From the NCBI GenBank assembly GCA_016929335.1, contig JAFGIY010000118.1:1-64000 (forward strand): a stretch of DNA of 64,000 nucleotides, written 5' to 3'. The notes beneath the pieces were generated by a model that saw nothing but the letters and a program-made list of their open reading frames with translations, was not told the origin of the DNA and made no database searches. Below, in pieces: positions 35,773-44,726 of this stretch. This DNA is from Acidobacteriota bacterium. Its GTDB lineage: Bacteria > Acidobacteriota > UBA6911. Each line of letters opens with the position of its first letter. Position 1 is the stretch's first letter. The position numbers were made by a program, and so were the translations under genes.

Positions 35773-36600
35773 TCACTTAAAAATTTCGTTCAAGATAAAA
35801 GCCGTGCGGATGCCCGCCTTGGCGAGCTGTCTTTGAATGACCGGCAACGCGAACCGATAATATTCGTTCCCCAGTCTGGTACCGGTTTTGATCATTTGGC
35901 GGGTTCCCGGCAGGCAATAGGCTTCCTTCGCAACCAGCAAAGTCTCCGTAGCCCAGTCCTCCGTCGTCCCTCTGGACCATTCCACAACACGCTTCGGATT
36001 TGCGATAAAGTCGAAATCCCAGAGCCACACGCGTTCATTCTTTGTATGGCGATCTATCACCCGGGAATCCCATACGCGGTGAAGATTGGATCCATCGCCG
36101 AAAAAGCGGACCTGAAGCAGGTTGCCTCCCTGATCCTTATTATCTCCGACGTGCATCGGCTGGTGAAGATCGGCGATAAAGTGGATTAGAAATTTCAGAG
36201 CCTGATGTTTTTCAAGGCGGCCCGCCCCGGGATTCAACAGCGTGCGCTTAAACTCCTCTATCTTGCTTACAACGCAGCCGCCGGCCTGGCAGTATCGTCT
36301 GTCATAGCGCATCTCCTGGATCGGGACATTGACATAATGCCATCGGCTGCTTTCCGGTACCTCCTGCTGTTCATCAGCCCATGTGGACGCTTCCGCCATG
36401 CTGACTCCCGGTCCAAGCAGATTTTTAACTGCTTTTTTGGCCGCGGGCGTCAGCCTCTCCTCCGCCATTTTAGCCACAACGCGATGCCCTACCCATCCCC
36501 AACCCCATAGGCCTTCCGGGAGCAGGAGGATCATCCACATCCATGTCGCTGCCAGGACCAATCGTTTCCCCGTCCGGAATTTATTTGCGAACTCAAACAT
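35773..36600 (-). CDS. Secreted S1/P1-type nuclease
   Basis: A 275-residue zinc nuclease with a signal peptide (hydrophobic WMWMILLLPEGLW). The mature protein is expected to begin with Trp at WGWVGHRVVAKMAEERL, because in the S1/P1 family the N-terminal Trp ligates zinc. Other ligands are in STWADEQQ, HYVNVP, LKFLIHFIADLHQPMHVGDN and DQGGNLLQVRFFG. Members hydrolyse single-stranded DNA and RNA and 3'-nucleotides, releasing phosphate and nucleosides outside the cell. It is convergent with the HD-GYP gene, 19 bp apart. Confidence 0.92.
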   Translation of the reverse strand: MFEFANKFRTGKRLVLAATWMWMILLLPEGLWGWGWVGHRVVAKMAEERLTPAAKKAVKNLLGPGVSMAEASTWADEQQEVPESSRWHYVNVPIQEMRYDRRYCQAGGCVVSKIEEFKRTLLNPGAGRLEKHQALKFLIHFIADLHQPMHVGDNKDQGGNLLQVRFFGDGSNLHRVWDSRVIDRHTKNERVWLWDFDFIANPKRVVEWSRGTTEDWATETLLVAKEAYCLPGTRQMIKTGTRLGNEYYRFALPVIQRQLAKAGIRTAFILNEIFK

Positions 36601-36662
36601 GTCTGTAATCCACTCTGAAATCCATGAACCAATTCAAATTTAATCAATGCCGCATTTCTTAC

Positions 36663-36953
36663 CTATTTTTCCAAGCCGTTTGGTTTCTCTTCATCCGCCA
36701 CATCACTGTCGCTCAGCAGAAGGTCCCCGTGATCACCTGCGGCCAAAAGCGCTTTCGCCTCTTCCAAATACTCCTCCGGCACGAAGATCGAGACCTCGCC
36801 GAGTCCATCAAGGGTCAGACCGAAAATTTCACCAACCGCTTCTCCGTGAGAACGCGCCGGTATTCCTCGCCCACGGAGTGACATCACGATGGATTTGGCG
36901 TTGATGCCGCCGGGGACGCGAACCAATACTGCTTCCCTTGATTGTGAAGACAT
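36663..36953 (-). CDS. DUF2007-like putative signal-transducing small protein
   Basis: A 96-residue acidic protein. VLVRVPGGINAKSIVMSLRG, RGIPARSHGEAVG and SIFVPEEYLEEAKALLAAGD follow the beta-alpha-beta-beta-alpha pattern of DUF2007, where a short sequence resembling the GlnB/ACT fold is followed by a loop. GGAGG lies five bases before ATG 36953; the in-frame extension to 37028 is not conserved. The C-terminal tail (LLLSDSDVADEEKPN) is disordered-looking. Role unknown. Confidence 0.7.
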   Translation of the reverse strand: MSSQSREAVLVRVPGGINAKSIVMSLRGRGIPARSHGEAVGEIFGLTLDGLGEVSIFVPEEYLEEAKALLAAGDHGDLLLSDSDVADEEKPNGLEK

Positions 36954-37101
36954 CTTGTCCTCCCATGCTATAGGTATTTTTATTCCAAGCGCCCCGATGG
37001 AACAAGTGTGATTCAAGCATATCTTCATTTAACCGACATTATATAGGAAGATTCTGCTGTGGCGATCAATCCGCGCATGTCGGCACCGCAGATGCCTTTC
37101 T

Positions 37102-37944
37102 ATGAGGGATTCCCATTATCATTCTCTCAGCCTGCGGCCGCCTGTTGCCGAAGAGAAGAGAGGCCGGAGAAGCACGAACTGCGCCGGAGATTCGGCAATT
37201 TGTTCCTCGAGTAAAGAAGAAATGGATCTGGTTCAGACGGTTATCAATTTCGGCAATAATGATACGTTGCCTTTCACATTCAGAAAGCAAAGTCTCGGAG
37301 ACAGGGGAGTCATTCAGCAGATTTTCATCAACAAAGACTATGATCTATCATGGCTGGCAAGGTTCAAAGACATTGCCGGCGAGTACGAACGGATTCTTGC
37401 TGCCGGGAAAAGACCGTTGATCCTGGATTGCGGCGCAAACATCGGAGCGTCTACCCTGTGGTTTGCGAAATCCTATCCCCAAGCACATATCGTTGCCCTG
37501 GAACCGGAAAAGCACAACTACGCAATCCTCCGGTTGAACTGCGATAAGAATCCGGGCATCACAACCATGAAGGCAGCAATTTCATGTGCCGACGAAACTC
37601 TTTTCATCCAGGATCCCGGACAAGGAGACTGGGGATTCCGCACTGCAAGCCGGCCGTCCGGTAAGGAACCCCCCATTGCCGCCCATTCGATTGCGACAAT
37701 TTTGGAGAGATATCGGAATGAGGATCTGTTTATCGCCAAGATCGATATAGAAGGCGGGGAATCTCATTTGTTTGAGACCGGTTATGCATGGATTGAGCAG
37801 GCTATGCTGATCATCATTGAATTGCACGACTGGCTGTTGCCCGGTACCGCGAACTCCCAGAACTGCCTGAAGGCCCTTTCCCAATATCCGAGGGATCTTG
37901 TCTTCAGAGGCGAGAACCTGTTCTCCATCCGAAATCCCCGCTGA
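37102..37944 (+). CDS. FkbM-family methyltransferase (2)
   Basis: A SAM-dependent methyltransferase of up to 280 residues. Motif I is LILDCGANIGASTLWFAKSY, followed by VALEPEKHNYAIL and the FkbM hallmark IAKIDIEGGESHLFE. The final LIIIELHDWLLPG is also typical. The first 40 residues are rich in Ser, Arg and Cys and unconserved, so translation may begin at ATG 37222 (MDLVQTVINFG), which has only a weak AAGAAGA site; neither start is well supported. It is not linked to the radical SAM gene that accompanies the other FkbM protein. Confidence 0.8.
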   Translation: MRDSHYHSLSLRPPVAEEKRGRRSTNCAGDSAICSSSKEEMDLVQTVINFGNNDTLPFTFRKQSLGDRGVIQQIFINKDYDLSWLARFKDIAGEYERILAAGKRPLILDCGANIGASTLWFAKSYPQAHIVALEPEKHNYAILRLNCDKNPGITTMKAAISCADETLFIQDPGQGDWGFRTASRPSGKEPPIAAHSIATILERYRNEDLFIAKIDIEGGESHLFETGYAWIEQAMLIIIELHDWLLPGTANSQNCLKALSQYPRDLVFRGENLFSIRNPR

Positions 37945-38037
37945 TTTGCATCATTTGTATCTCCCGCGCAGGTAAAACACGGACGCCCGGAATTCCGCCC
38001 CATTTTAATCTTCATTCAGATTTGCCTTCCCCATCCT

Positions 38038-39039
38038 TCATTCCACAAGCATAAACCGGGCGCAGCCGCTGTCCATCTCGCGTCTGATTCGGCCCTTTTC
38101 TTCGAGCACTTCAAGGTTACCCAGGGTCTCAGAAATCATCAGAATGAGTTCAAATCCTCTCTCAGATGTGAAGAGCTCCTTCATGATTTCGTAAACGGTC
38201 AGCGGTCCATGTTTTAGAGAATCCAGAATTTTCGCCTGGCGGCGCTCATAGAAGGAAGACAACGAATCGATTACCTCGCGATGACGACTGAATGGAGCGG
38301 CATGGCCCGGGAGCACCAAATCGACAGACAGCGAGCGCACTCGATCGATAGACGCAAAATAGGAGAGGAGCGGTTTGAACGAGGGCGGTTCGCCATTCGG
38401 ACTGAGTTCGAGCAGCGGATTGGGGGATACATTCTGGAGAAAATGATCGGCAGAGAACAGGAGCCGGTTGTCCCGGTCGTAAAGGCAGCAGACCCCGGGA
38501 GTATGTCCGGGCATATGTAGAATTTCCAGCGTAACATGCCGACACTGGAGTATTTGGCCGGGAAGAAGCGGCGTCACTTTTTCCAGACGTTTTCCCAATT
38601 CAGCGCTATTCCCGAGAACGGCAGCCGTTTCCTCAATCATCGCAGCAGGCACGCCAAGCATCGAGAAGTATCTACGGTTTTGCATGAGCAGTTTTGGCCA
38701 TTCCAAGCCTGACTGGAGGACCTTGCCGGCATCCGCCGGATGGATTGAAATTGGAATTTGGCGGCCTGCCTGCTCCTGAATCCAGGCGGCCGCTCCAAAG
38801 TGGTCGATATGCCCGTGCGACAGGAGGATGCGGTTCACATCCTCAAAACGATGCCCGGTTCGCGCCAATCCCTCAGACAGGGCTGCGCGGGAATCTTCCG
38901 TTCCAAGGCCGGCATCAAACATCAGGCAGCCGTTTTTCTCTTCAATGATATAGGCGTTGACCGGCCCGCCTGCCTCTCGGAATGGGATTGGGACCGGTAT
39001 GCGAAAGATTCCCAGTTCTCCCAGTTCGTCTTCTTTCAT
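38038..39039 (-). CDS. MBL-fold metallo-hydrolase (LACTB2/glyoxalase-II-like)
   Basis: A 333-residue metallo-beta-lactamase-fold enzyme. The dinuclear metal motif HxHxDH is LLSHGHIDHFGAAAWIQ, and GHTPGVCCLYDRDNRLLFSAD and LVLPGHAAPFSRHREVIDS provide the remaining ligands. A C-terminal winged helix (LTVYEIMKELFTSERGFELI) follows, as in the beta-lactamase-like 2 family. Likely a thioester or phosphoester hydrolase. GAGGAG four bases before ATG 39039 sets the start. It lies downstream of the hexaheme cytochrome on the same strand. Confidence 0.87.
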   Translation of the reverse strand: MKEDELGELGIFRIPVPIPFREAGGPVNAYIIEEKNGCLMFDAGLGTEDSRAALSEGLARTGHRFEDVNRILLSHGHIDHFGAAAWIQEQAGRQIPISIHPADAGKVLQSGLEWPKLLMQNRRYFSMLGVPAAMIEETAAVLGNSAELGKRLEKVTPLLPGQILQCRHVTLEILHMPGHTPGVCCLYDRDNRLLFSADHFLQNVSPNPLLELSPNGEPPSFKPLLSYFASIDRVRSLSVDLVLPGHAAPFSRHREVIDSLSSFYERRQAKILDSLKHGPLTVYEIMKELFTSERGFELILMISETLGNLEVLEEKGRIRREMDSGCARFMLVE

Positions 39040-39178
39040 GCTTCTCCTCGCAGCATATTTCCGCTGCAACAAAAATCGCGTGCATCTCTGCTTTCCGCAT
39101 TGCCCCCCTCATTATGAAGGCAGGCTTCATCGCCGAACCAGAGGCAAGGTTTACACTAATCGATATTTCGGAAGCGGC

Positions 39179-40054
39179 CTATTTGACAGCCGCTTTGATT
39201 TCTTTGAGATCTCCTCCGGCCAGAGACGCAATCTCCAGAGAAAAAACAAAATTATGGAATCCGCGCGATCCATCCTTTTCTAAAAGCGTGAGATTTGCCT
39301 TCACGTCCTCAAGCTTCGCTTTCAGGGATGCATCCAGGACGCCGGGATTTTTCTTCAAAGCCTCCTCGATAGTCTTCACATCCGCCAGCAGTGGAGCCAT
39401 GTTTTCATCATAGGTTGATTGCCATTCCTGTATCTGATGGACACGGGCTTCACGGTTGTTGTCCTTGTGGCAGGCTGTGCAGGTGTCGAGGCGCTTCTCG
39501 GTCAGGCTTGGATCATCGGGCCGAAGGACTTTCATCCTGTGATTCCCTTCAGTCATATGACAGCCGATGCATGGTACTCCGGAATGGAAGTTTCTGGAAT
39601 CCTCGATGCCCTTGGCGCCATATCCCCAGAATATGGATCGCTGGGTATGGCAGGATTCGCATATCTTGTCCGGATCCACCACTACTCTGCGGGAATATTC
39701 GGTCTTCTGACGGGCATGGCATGCTAAACAGCTAACCTTATGGACACTATCCTTTCTGTCGCCGCCGACTGCTGCGGTCTGTTGCCCTGCCTCGGGTCTT
39801 TTGGCGGAGTGGCATCCGCTGCATTCGGTCGCTGCCGGATTATTCTGAGCGGTCCGGCGGATTGCCTTTCCATGATTGGATGCCTCCCACATGTTGTGCT
39901 TTTCCGAATGACAGGGCTGACAGGATTGAAAGCCGGCATGGTCGGGAATTTCCTTTTTTTCTTCTCCAATGACAAAAGTAATGTATCCGGAAACGAATAT
40001 GCCGAAGATACCGGCGAAAATTAAAGCAGCGTTCCATCGATTTTGTCTGTTCAT
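39179..40054 (-). CDS. Hexaheme c-type cytochrome
   Basis: A 291-residue membrane-anchored cytochrome. An uncleaved N-terminal anchor (ALIFAGIFGIFVSGYITFVI) is followed by six CxxCH heme sites: 45-49, 78-82, 109-113, 132-136, 162-166 and 192-196. The rest (200-291) is helical and ends in GFHNFVFSLEIASLAGG, resembling the C-terminal helices of NrfA/octaheme-type cytochromes but without extra hemes. It likely passes electrons in the periplasm. AGGAG precedes the start. An extended palindrome lies between it and the divergent aldo/keto reductase gene. Confidence 0.9.
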   Translation of the reverse strand: MNRQNRWNAALIFAGIFGIFVSGYITFVIGEEKKEIPDHAGFQSCQPCHSEKHNMWEASNHGKAIRRTAQNNPAATECSGCHSAKRPEAGQQTAAVGGDRKDSVHKVSCLACHARQKTEYSRRVVVDPDKICESCHTQRSIFWGYGAKGIEDSRNFHSGVPCIGCHMTEGNHRMKVLRPDDPSLTEKRLDTCTACHKDNNREARVHQIQEWQSTYDENMAPLLADVKTIEEALKKNPGVLDASLKAKLEDVKANLTLLEKDGSRGFHNFVFSLEIASLAGGDLKEIKAAVK

Positions 40055-40111
40055 TTATGAATATCTCCTGGCCTGGAAATCCATATCTGATAAGGATTGA
40101 ATAATAACAGA

Positions 40112-40153
40112 CAGCAACGACAAAAGCCTAAAACTTACACATTGTCGTTGCTG
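40112..40153. promoter_or_regulatory. 12-bp perfect inverted repeat in a divergent promoter region
   Basis: CAGCAACGACAA at 40112-40123 and TTGTCGTTGCTG at 40142-40153 are exact inverse complements with an 18-nt spacer. It sits between the cytochrome start (40054) and the aldo/keto reductase start (40242). It could be a shared operator or a stem-loop in the leader. Confidence 0.55.
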
Positions 40154-40241
40154 GAGCGGCAAATATGCGTTAAGGTTTCCTCATAAAACGGCTTGGAATC
40201 CAAGATTGAAATTTAGGATAGAAATTTTGCAAGGAGGATTT

Positions 40242-41402
40242 GTGAGCTCCAATCCATCACGAAGGCAGTTTCTGCAAGCGGGCATGGCATTGCCTGCGGC
40301 CGGGCTTGTTTCTCCGAACAGCCTGGAATCAGTATTACAGGAACCTCCAAAGGCTAAAGAACCGCCCAAAGTTGTTTATCGCACGCTGGGCAAAACGGAT
40401 CTCAAACCCTCGGGCGTCGGCTATGGCATAGGATATGTGCCGTATACCGATGTGGTAGCGAGGTCTCTCGATATGGGCATCAATTATTTCGATACCGCCC
40501 GGGACTACAAGGACAGCGAGAGGATCTTCTCCGGCGTTATCAAGGGAAGACAGAGAGATAAAATCATCATCGCCACCAAATCTCCATCCTATAAAAAGGA
40601 GCAGATACTGAAAGATCTGGACACCAGTCTTAAGGAACTTGGGACAGACTACGTGGATGTCTGGCATTTGCATGCCAGAGACACGCCGGCATCGATCCCG
40701 GATGGAGCGCTTGAAGCTATGCGCATAGCCAAGCAATCCGGTAAAGCGCGATACCTCGGCTTCAGCTGCCACAAGCCATATGCAATGGTCGACTTCATAA
40801 TAAATACCAAAGTATTCGACGTAATGCAGATGACTTACAGCTATCCGATCGGCGGGCGTCTCAGAAACGATGCAGTCGACAAGCTTCGTGAGGCCGGCAT
40901 TGGCGTCATCGCGATGAAAGTGGTTGTGGCGGTCAGCGGACTGAATTTGGCCGACTTTGCCGGCAAACCCAAAGCGACCGGCGAGGGACCGCTTGCCGGC
41001 ATCAAGTGGGTTCTGACTAATCCGGGGATAGGAACGACGGTTCCTCACATGAGGACGATCGAGGAGCTCGAGATGAATTTCCGGGCGATGTCGGAGCCTT
41101 ACACAGCGAAAGACGAGCAGCTGCTGTTCGTATTGAACGAGCAGATCCGGCCGGATTACTGCCGCATGTGTTACGAATGCGAGGGCAAATGTCCGAAAGG
41201 CGTTCCCGTCGCGGAGGTATTGCGCTTCCTGGCGTATCATGACTTCTGCGGCAACTATCACCAGGCGGCAATGAGTTTCAAAGGTCTGGCAAAAGAGATT
41301 CGTGATGTGCGCTGCAGCGATTGTTCCTCTTGCGTCATCCAATGCCCGAACGGAGTTCACGTTCAGGAGCGCCTGATTCGCGCGCAGGAACTGTTAGCCT
41401 AG
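40242..41402 (+). CDS. Aldo/keto reductase with ferredoxin-type C-terminal domain, probably exported
   Basis: A 386-residue protein. It opens with a Tat-like signal (RRQFLQAGMALPAAGLV), then an AKR barrel with the catalytic Asp and Tyr in NYFDTARDYKDS, Lys in IIATKSP and His in DVWHLHARD. The C-terminal 80 residues hold two Cys clusters, CRMCYECEGKCPKG and CSDCSSCVIQCPNG, expected to bind 4Fe-4S centres. The real start is GTG 40242, with AAGGAGGA just upstream. Such AKR-ferredoxin proteins are common in anaerobes with unknown substrates. Gene order suggests electron exchange with the divergent hexaheme cytochrome. Confidence 0.88.
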   Translation: MSSNPSRRQFLQAGMALPAAGLVSPNSLESVLQEPPKAKEPPKVVYRTLGKTDLKPSGVGYGIGYVPYTDVVARSLDMGINYFDTARDYKDSERIFSGVIKGRQRDKIIIATKSPSYKKEQILKDLDTSLKELGTDYVDVWHLHARDTPASIPDGALEAMRIAKQSGKARYLGFSCHKPYAMVDFIINTKVFDVMQMTYSYPIGGRLRNDAVDKLREAGIGVIAMKVVVAVSGLNLADFAGKPKATGEGPLAGIKWVLTNPGIGTTVPHMRTIEELEMNFRAMSEPYTAKDEQLLFVLNEQIRPDYCRMCYECEGKCPKGVPVAEVLRFLAYHDFCGNYHQAAMSFKGLAKEIRDVRCSDCSSCVIQCPNGVHVQERLIRAQELLA

Positions 41403-41420
41403 ATTACAGTGTTCAGTCTG

Positions 41421-41459
41421 CGGTCGGCAGTCGTTAGTAAAATGCTCTTCTGCCGACTG
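41421..41459. repeat. Near-perfect inverted repeat (CGGTCGGCAG/CTGCCGACTG)
   Basis: Arms at 41421-41430 and 41450-41459 differ at one base. The TCGGCAG words resemble a common intergenic repeat. It lies 19 bp after the aldo/keto reductase stop and may help end its transcript. Confidence 0.4.
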
Positions 41460-41490
41460 CCGAATAAAGTCTGGCTTATGGAGGTATGAG

Positions 41491-41883
41491 ATGCGATACA
41501 CCCTGCGGATTGCGGTTGTTGCTGTGCTCCTATTTGCCGGCAGCTCATTCGCTCAGCAAGCAAAGCAAGAAGTAAAAAAAGACGGTTGGTGGCTGAAGAC
41601 CCTTACGGAGAAGCCGGCGTCCCAGATGATGGCGTTTTATGTTGGAGCGAGAGCCGGTTCCTATGGTTTCTGGAGGGTCTGGAATCCCGGCGATCCTGTT
41701 GAGTTCGACGTCCCCGAAGAATACCGGAACAGTCCGACGCTTTATATCCTGGCGCAAACCACCAGCGGTGTGAAATGCGGATTCTGTATAATGTACAAAT
41801 CCAAAGGCGTCAAACGCATCGAATTTGATCTCGAACAGGATCACGAAGCAACGCAGTCGGATGAAGATACGAGCTGCAAATAA
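41491..41883 (+). CDS. Small secreted protein of unknown family
   Basis: A 130-residue exported protein with signal peptide RYTLRIAVVAVLLFAGSSFA and a mature part with many aromatic residues (DGWWLKTLTE, YVGARAGSYGFWRVWNPGD) and three cysteines, two in VKCGFCIMYKSKG and one at the end. GGAGG six bases upstream of ATG 41491. It follows the aldo/keto reductase in the same direction but an inverted repeat lies between. No function can be assigned. Confidence 0.65.
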   Translation: MRYTLRIAVVAVLLFAGSSFAQQAKQEVKKDGWWLKTLTEKPASQMMAFYVGARAGSYGFWRVWNPGDPVEFDVPEEYRNSPTLYILAQTTSGVKCGFCIMYKSKGVKRIEFDLEQDHEATQSDEDTSCK

Positions 41884-42002
41884 CAGCGGAATTTTCAACG
41901 TCTGCCGGCCTTCTTGAGGATAAAATCCAGCTGCGAATTTTCACGAAATATGCCAATGGATAATGCTTTGGCCGGAAGCAGGACCAATCCGCGGCGGGCA
42001 GA

Positions 42003-42383
42003 TCATTGCGATATCTGCATGGTTTCATCGATCCATAGTGTGGGAAGATCCGTTCTGGCAGGATCCGTCGGAGTTGCCGTGATTCGGAAATGCGCGGAGC
42101 CGTCGACTTCAATGGAATATTCGTAGCCCGACCGACTGCCTCCGGGGAGAGAACCCATAATAGCGGACTGCCGCAGCTGTTCGAGAGTTGCATAGCTTCC
42201 GTTCGCCGCCCAGAAGAGTCTTTCCGCCTGGCCGAGCGAAAGCAGGTCGCTGCGCACGGCAGCATAATTGATCGGCTGCACCACCGGCTTATCGTCCGTC
42301 ACATGACGGACCTGAGAAGAATAGATCAGGTAGCCTGTCAACAGCACAATCAGGAGTCCCGCCATCCCCAAAACAGATCTCAT
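42003..42383 (-). CDS. Pilin-like small membrane protein
   Basis: A 126-residue protein with one N-terminal membrane helix (GMAGLLIVLLTGYLIYSS) and an alpha-helical arm leading to a small globular part: YAAVRSDLLSLGQAERLFWA, ANGSYATLEQL, GYEYSIEVDGSAHFRITATP. This layout mirrors the C-terminal globular part of type IV pilin-like proteins (type II secretion minor pilins), but no prepilin-peptidase motif (G|FTLIE) is present. I infer a pilin-fold anchor protein rather than a filament subunit. Confidence 0.6.
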   Translation of the reverse strand: MRSVLGMAGLLIVLLTGYLIYSSQVRHVTDDKPVVQPINYAAVRSDLLSLGQAERLFWAANGSYATLEQLRQSAIMGSLPGGSRSGYEYSIEVDGSAHFRITATPTDPARTDLPTLWIDETMQISQ

Positions 42384-42638
42384 GTCTTTATCCTCTCGGA
42401 GTTCGCGGCATGAATTGCATCATGCTACAAGTAGATTATCGGCTCCGACCAAATTAGGAGTTTAATTAATTGTTGGACCGGCCCTGAAACACTAAAAGAC
42501 ATACTCAAAAGAAATGAGACTTTGGCCTTTATCTTTCATCTGATTTGGAGAATTCTTGTATCTCGTTTCTGAAGCGCATTTTTTCTGATTTGCACATTAG
42601 ACAAAGCGACCAGACCGTCGGGCATTAAGGAGTTCGGA

Positions 42639-44720
42639 ATGGCTCTTGTATCACAGATTGTTATATGGTTTGCCTGTATCCTGTTGTTTGCAGGCGCAGC
42701 TAGATCTTCTCAGCAAGAAACATCGTCAGAAGAGACGATTGTCCGCATCAGCGTGGACCTTGTGCAGGTGGATGCGGTTGTCACGAATTCTAAAGATGAA
42801 CCGGTGACGGATCTGACGACAAACGACTTCGTTATTCTTCAGGATGGGAAACCGCAGGAAATTACGCATTTCTCTTTCATCCGGACAGCGGATTCGCCAT
42901 CACCTGCCGCAGCAACCCGCAAGGCCTCTTCCGCAAAAGGAAGAATGCAGCCTATGCCGCCTCCGCCGCCCATCTCCGTCAGGCGCGAATCTGTTCGCCG
43001 GACGATTGCCTTGCTTGCGGATGATCTCGGCCTTTCGTTTGAACATGCAGTGCGCGTCCGTCAAGCCATTCGGAAGTGGATTGATGAAGAGATGGAGCCC
43101 AATGATCTGGTGGCCGTGATGCGGACCGGAGGAGGCGTTGGCGCACTGCACCAGTTTACAAACGACAAACGCATGCTTTATGCCGCCGCAGATCTCCTCA
43201 CCTATAATGCGGCATCGCGCGTAACGGCCTCAGGGGGACAATCTTCAGGAACCAGCCGGAAGGACGCGTACGGATTTGCGCTGCCGATGGTGGAAGAAGA
43301 AAGGGATCTTATCTATACCAAATTCACCCTCGGATCCATCCAGTACGTGGTCGAAGGATTAAGAGATTTGCCCGGCCGAAAAAGCATTGTTTTTTTCAGC
43401 GAAAGCTTCAAGCTCGGATTTGACGGATGTGAAGGTCAGTCGCAAGGGCGCGATATCGCCATGAAGGGCCCCTTGCAGAAACTGATTGATGCGGCAAACA
43501 GAGCGGCAGTGGTGATCCATTCCATCGATCCTCGCGGAGTGACAAATACAGATAACGTTTGCGCCCTGCTATCTTCACAGGATGGCATGGTGACGCTCGC
43601 CAAACAGACCGGCGGTTTATTTATAGCCAACCGCAACGATATCGCCCGCGCCCTCGAGGTAGCCGACGACGACGGAAACGGCTATTACCTGATCGGCTAT
43701 CAGCCCGACGCAAGGATTGTCGCGGAGATGAGAAAAGGCAAACCGAAATTTCACAAGATCGAGGTGCGTGTGAAGCGCCCCGGATTGAAGGTGCGCTCGC
43801 GTTCCGAGTTTTTCAGTTCTCCCGATGCCAAACCGTCACCGGAACTGCTGACCCGCCAGGAGCGCGTCGGACAGGCGCTGCAATCTCCATTTGCCGGCGG
43901 CGATTTGCGTATGCGCCTGACGGCATTGTTCTGGCGGACGAAGGAAGAGAAATCCTTTATTAATGCGCTGCTGCACTTCGGCGCGGATCAGCTGGTTTTT
44001 TCCGACGAACCGGACGACTGGCATAAGGCAACAATCGAAATAACAGCGGCTTTGTTTGCCTCCGATGGGCAACAGGTCGATTTTGCGGATAGAAAATGGA
44101 ACCTCAACGCCAAAGGCAAAACCTACGAATACATGAAAAAGAACGGTGTGTCTTTCCTGATGAACATTCCGGTGAAGGAGCCCGGCGCCTACCAGCTGCG
44201 GCTTGTGTTGCGCGACACCGCCAATGGTCGATTGGGCAGCGCAACGCAGGTCATTGAGGTACCCAATGTCCGCGACGGGAAGTTGGCGCTATCCGGAATT
44301 CTAATGGCTGCGGATAAATCAAAATCGGAAGCTGCTGCAGATCAGGCGGAAGGATTGATCGAGGAAGCGGATTCCAAAAGCACGCCGGCCGTACGCATCT
44401 TTGAATCCGGCGAGACGATTGCATGGGCATACCAAATCCTCAACGCGAAAACCGGCAAGGAGGATAAACCACAGCTGCAGGCGCAGATCCGTCTGTTCCA
44501 TGAAGGGCGGGAGGTCTACGAAGGACCGGCATCCACGTTGACTTCGCAATCGCAGGGCGGGTCCAAGAGGATGATCGCGGCAGACCAGATGTATTTAAGG
44601 CAACTGCCGCCCGGCTATTATGTCCTGCAGGTCGCGGTTACGGATTTGGCGGCAGACGTTAAACAGCGGACGGCCGTGCAGACCATCGATTTCGATGCTC
44701 AAAAGCCGGGGAAAAAATAG
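42639..44720 (+). CDS. Secreted VWA-domain protein (VWFA-related, TIGR03436 type), paralogue
   Basis: A 693-residue exported protein: signal peptide (FACILLFAGAARSS), VDLVQVDAVVTNSKDEPVTD...FVILQDGKPQEI at 30-80 and a VWA core at about 115-360 (TIALLADDLGLSFEH, FFSESFKLG, VVIHSIDPRGV, YYLIGYQPD). A C-terminal beta-rich half ends in a basic tail. It matches the protein at 6944-9043 in order and length but the VWA metal site is again degenerate (LLADDLG). AAGGAG precedes ATG 42639. Its 3' end is convergent with the next gene, 6 bp apart. Confidence 0.85.
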   Translation: MALVSQIVIWFACILLFAGAARSSQQETSSEETIVRISVDLVQVDAVVTNSKDEPVTDLTTNDFVILQDGKPQEITHFSFIRTADSPSPAAATRKASSAKGRMQPMPPPPPISVRRESVRRTIALLADDLGLSFEHAVRVRQAIRKWIDEEMEPNDLVAVMRTGGGVGALHQFTNDKRMLYAAADLLTYNAASRVTASGGQSSGTSRKDAYGFALPMVEEERDLIYTKFTLGSIQYVVEGLRDLPGRKSIVFFSESFKLGFDGCEGQSQGRDIAMKGPLQKLIDAANRAAVVIHSIDPRGVTNTDNVCALLSSQDGMVTLAKQTGGLFIANRNDIARALEVADDDGNGYYLIGYQPDARIVAEMRKGKPKFHKIEVRVKRPGLKVRSRSEFFSSPDAKPSPELLTRQERVGQALQSPFAGGDLRMRLTALFWRTKEEKSFINALLHFGADQLVFSDEPDDWHKATIEITAALFASDGQQVDFADRKWNLNAKGKTYEYMKKNGVSFLMNIPVKEPGAYQLRLVLRDTANGRLGSATQVIEVPNVRDGKLALSGILMAADKSKSEAAADQAEGLIEEADSKSTPAVRIFESGETIAWAYQILNAKTGKEDKPQLQAQIRLFHEGREVYEGPASTLTSQSQGGSKRMIAADQMYLRQLPPGYYVLQVAVTDLAADVKQRTAVQTIDFDAQKPGKK

Positions 44721-44726
44721 GCCGCG

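Noticed and set aside
37079..37095. Weak sigma-54-like spacing (CGGCACC-GCAG-ATGCC) before the second FkbM gene
   Set aside because: Only the GG and GC doublets match; the -24 T and G and the -12 T are lost, and it would sit almost on the start codon.
40335..41360. 341-residue open frame on the minus strand
   Set aside because: It is the shadow of the aldo/keto reductase, which carries catalytic and Fe-S motifs in the + frame.
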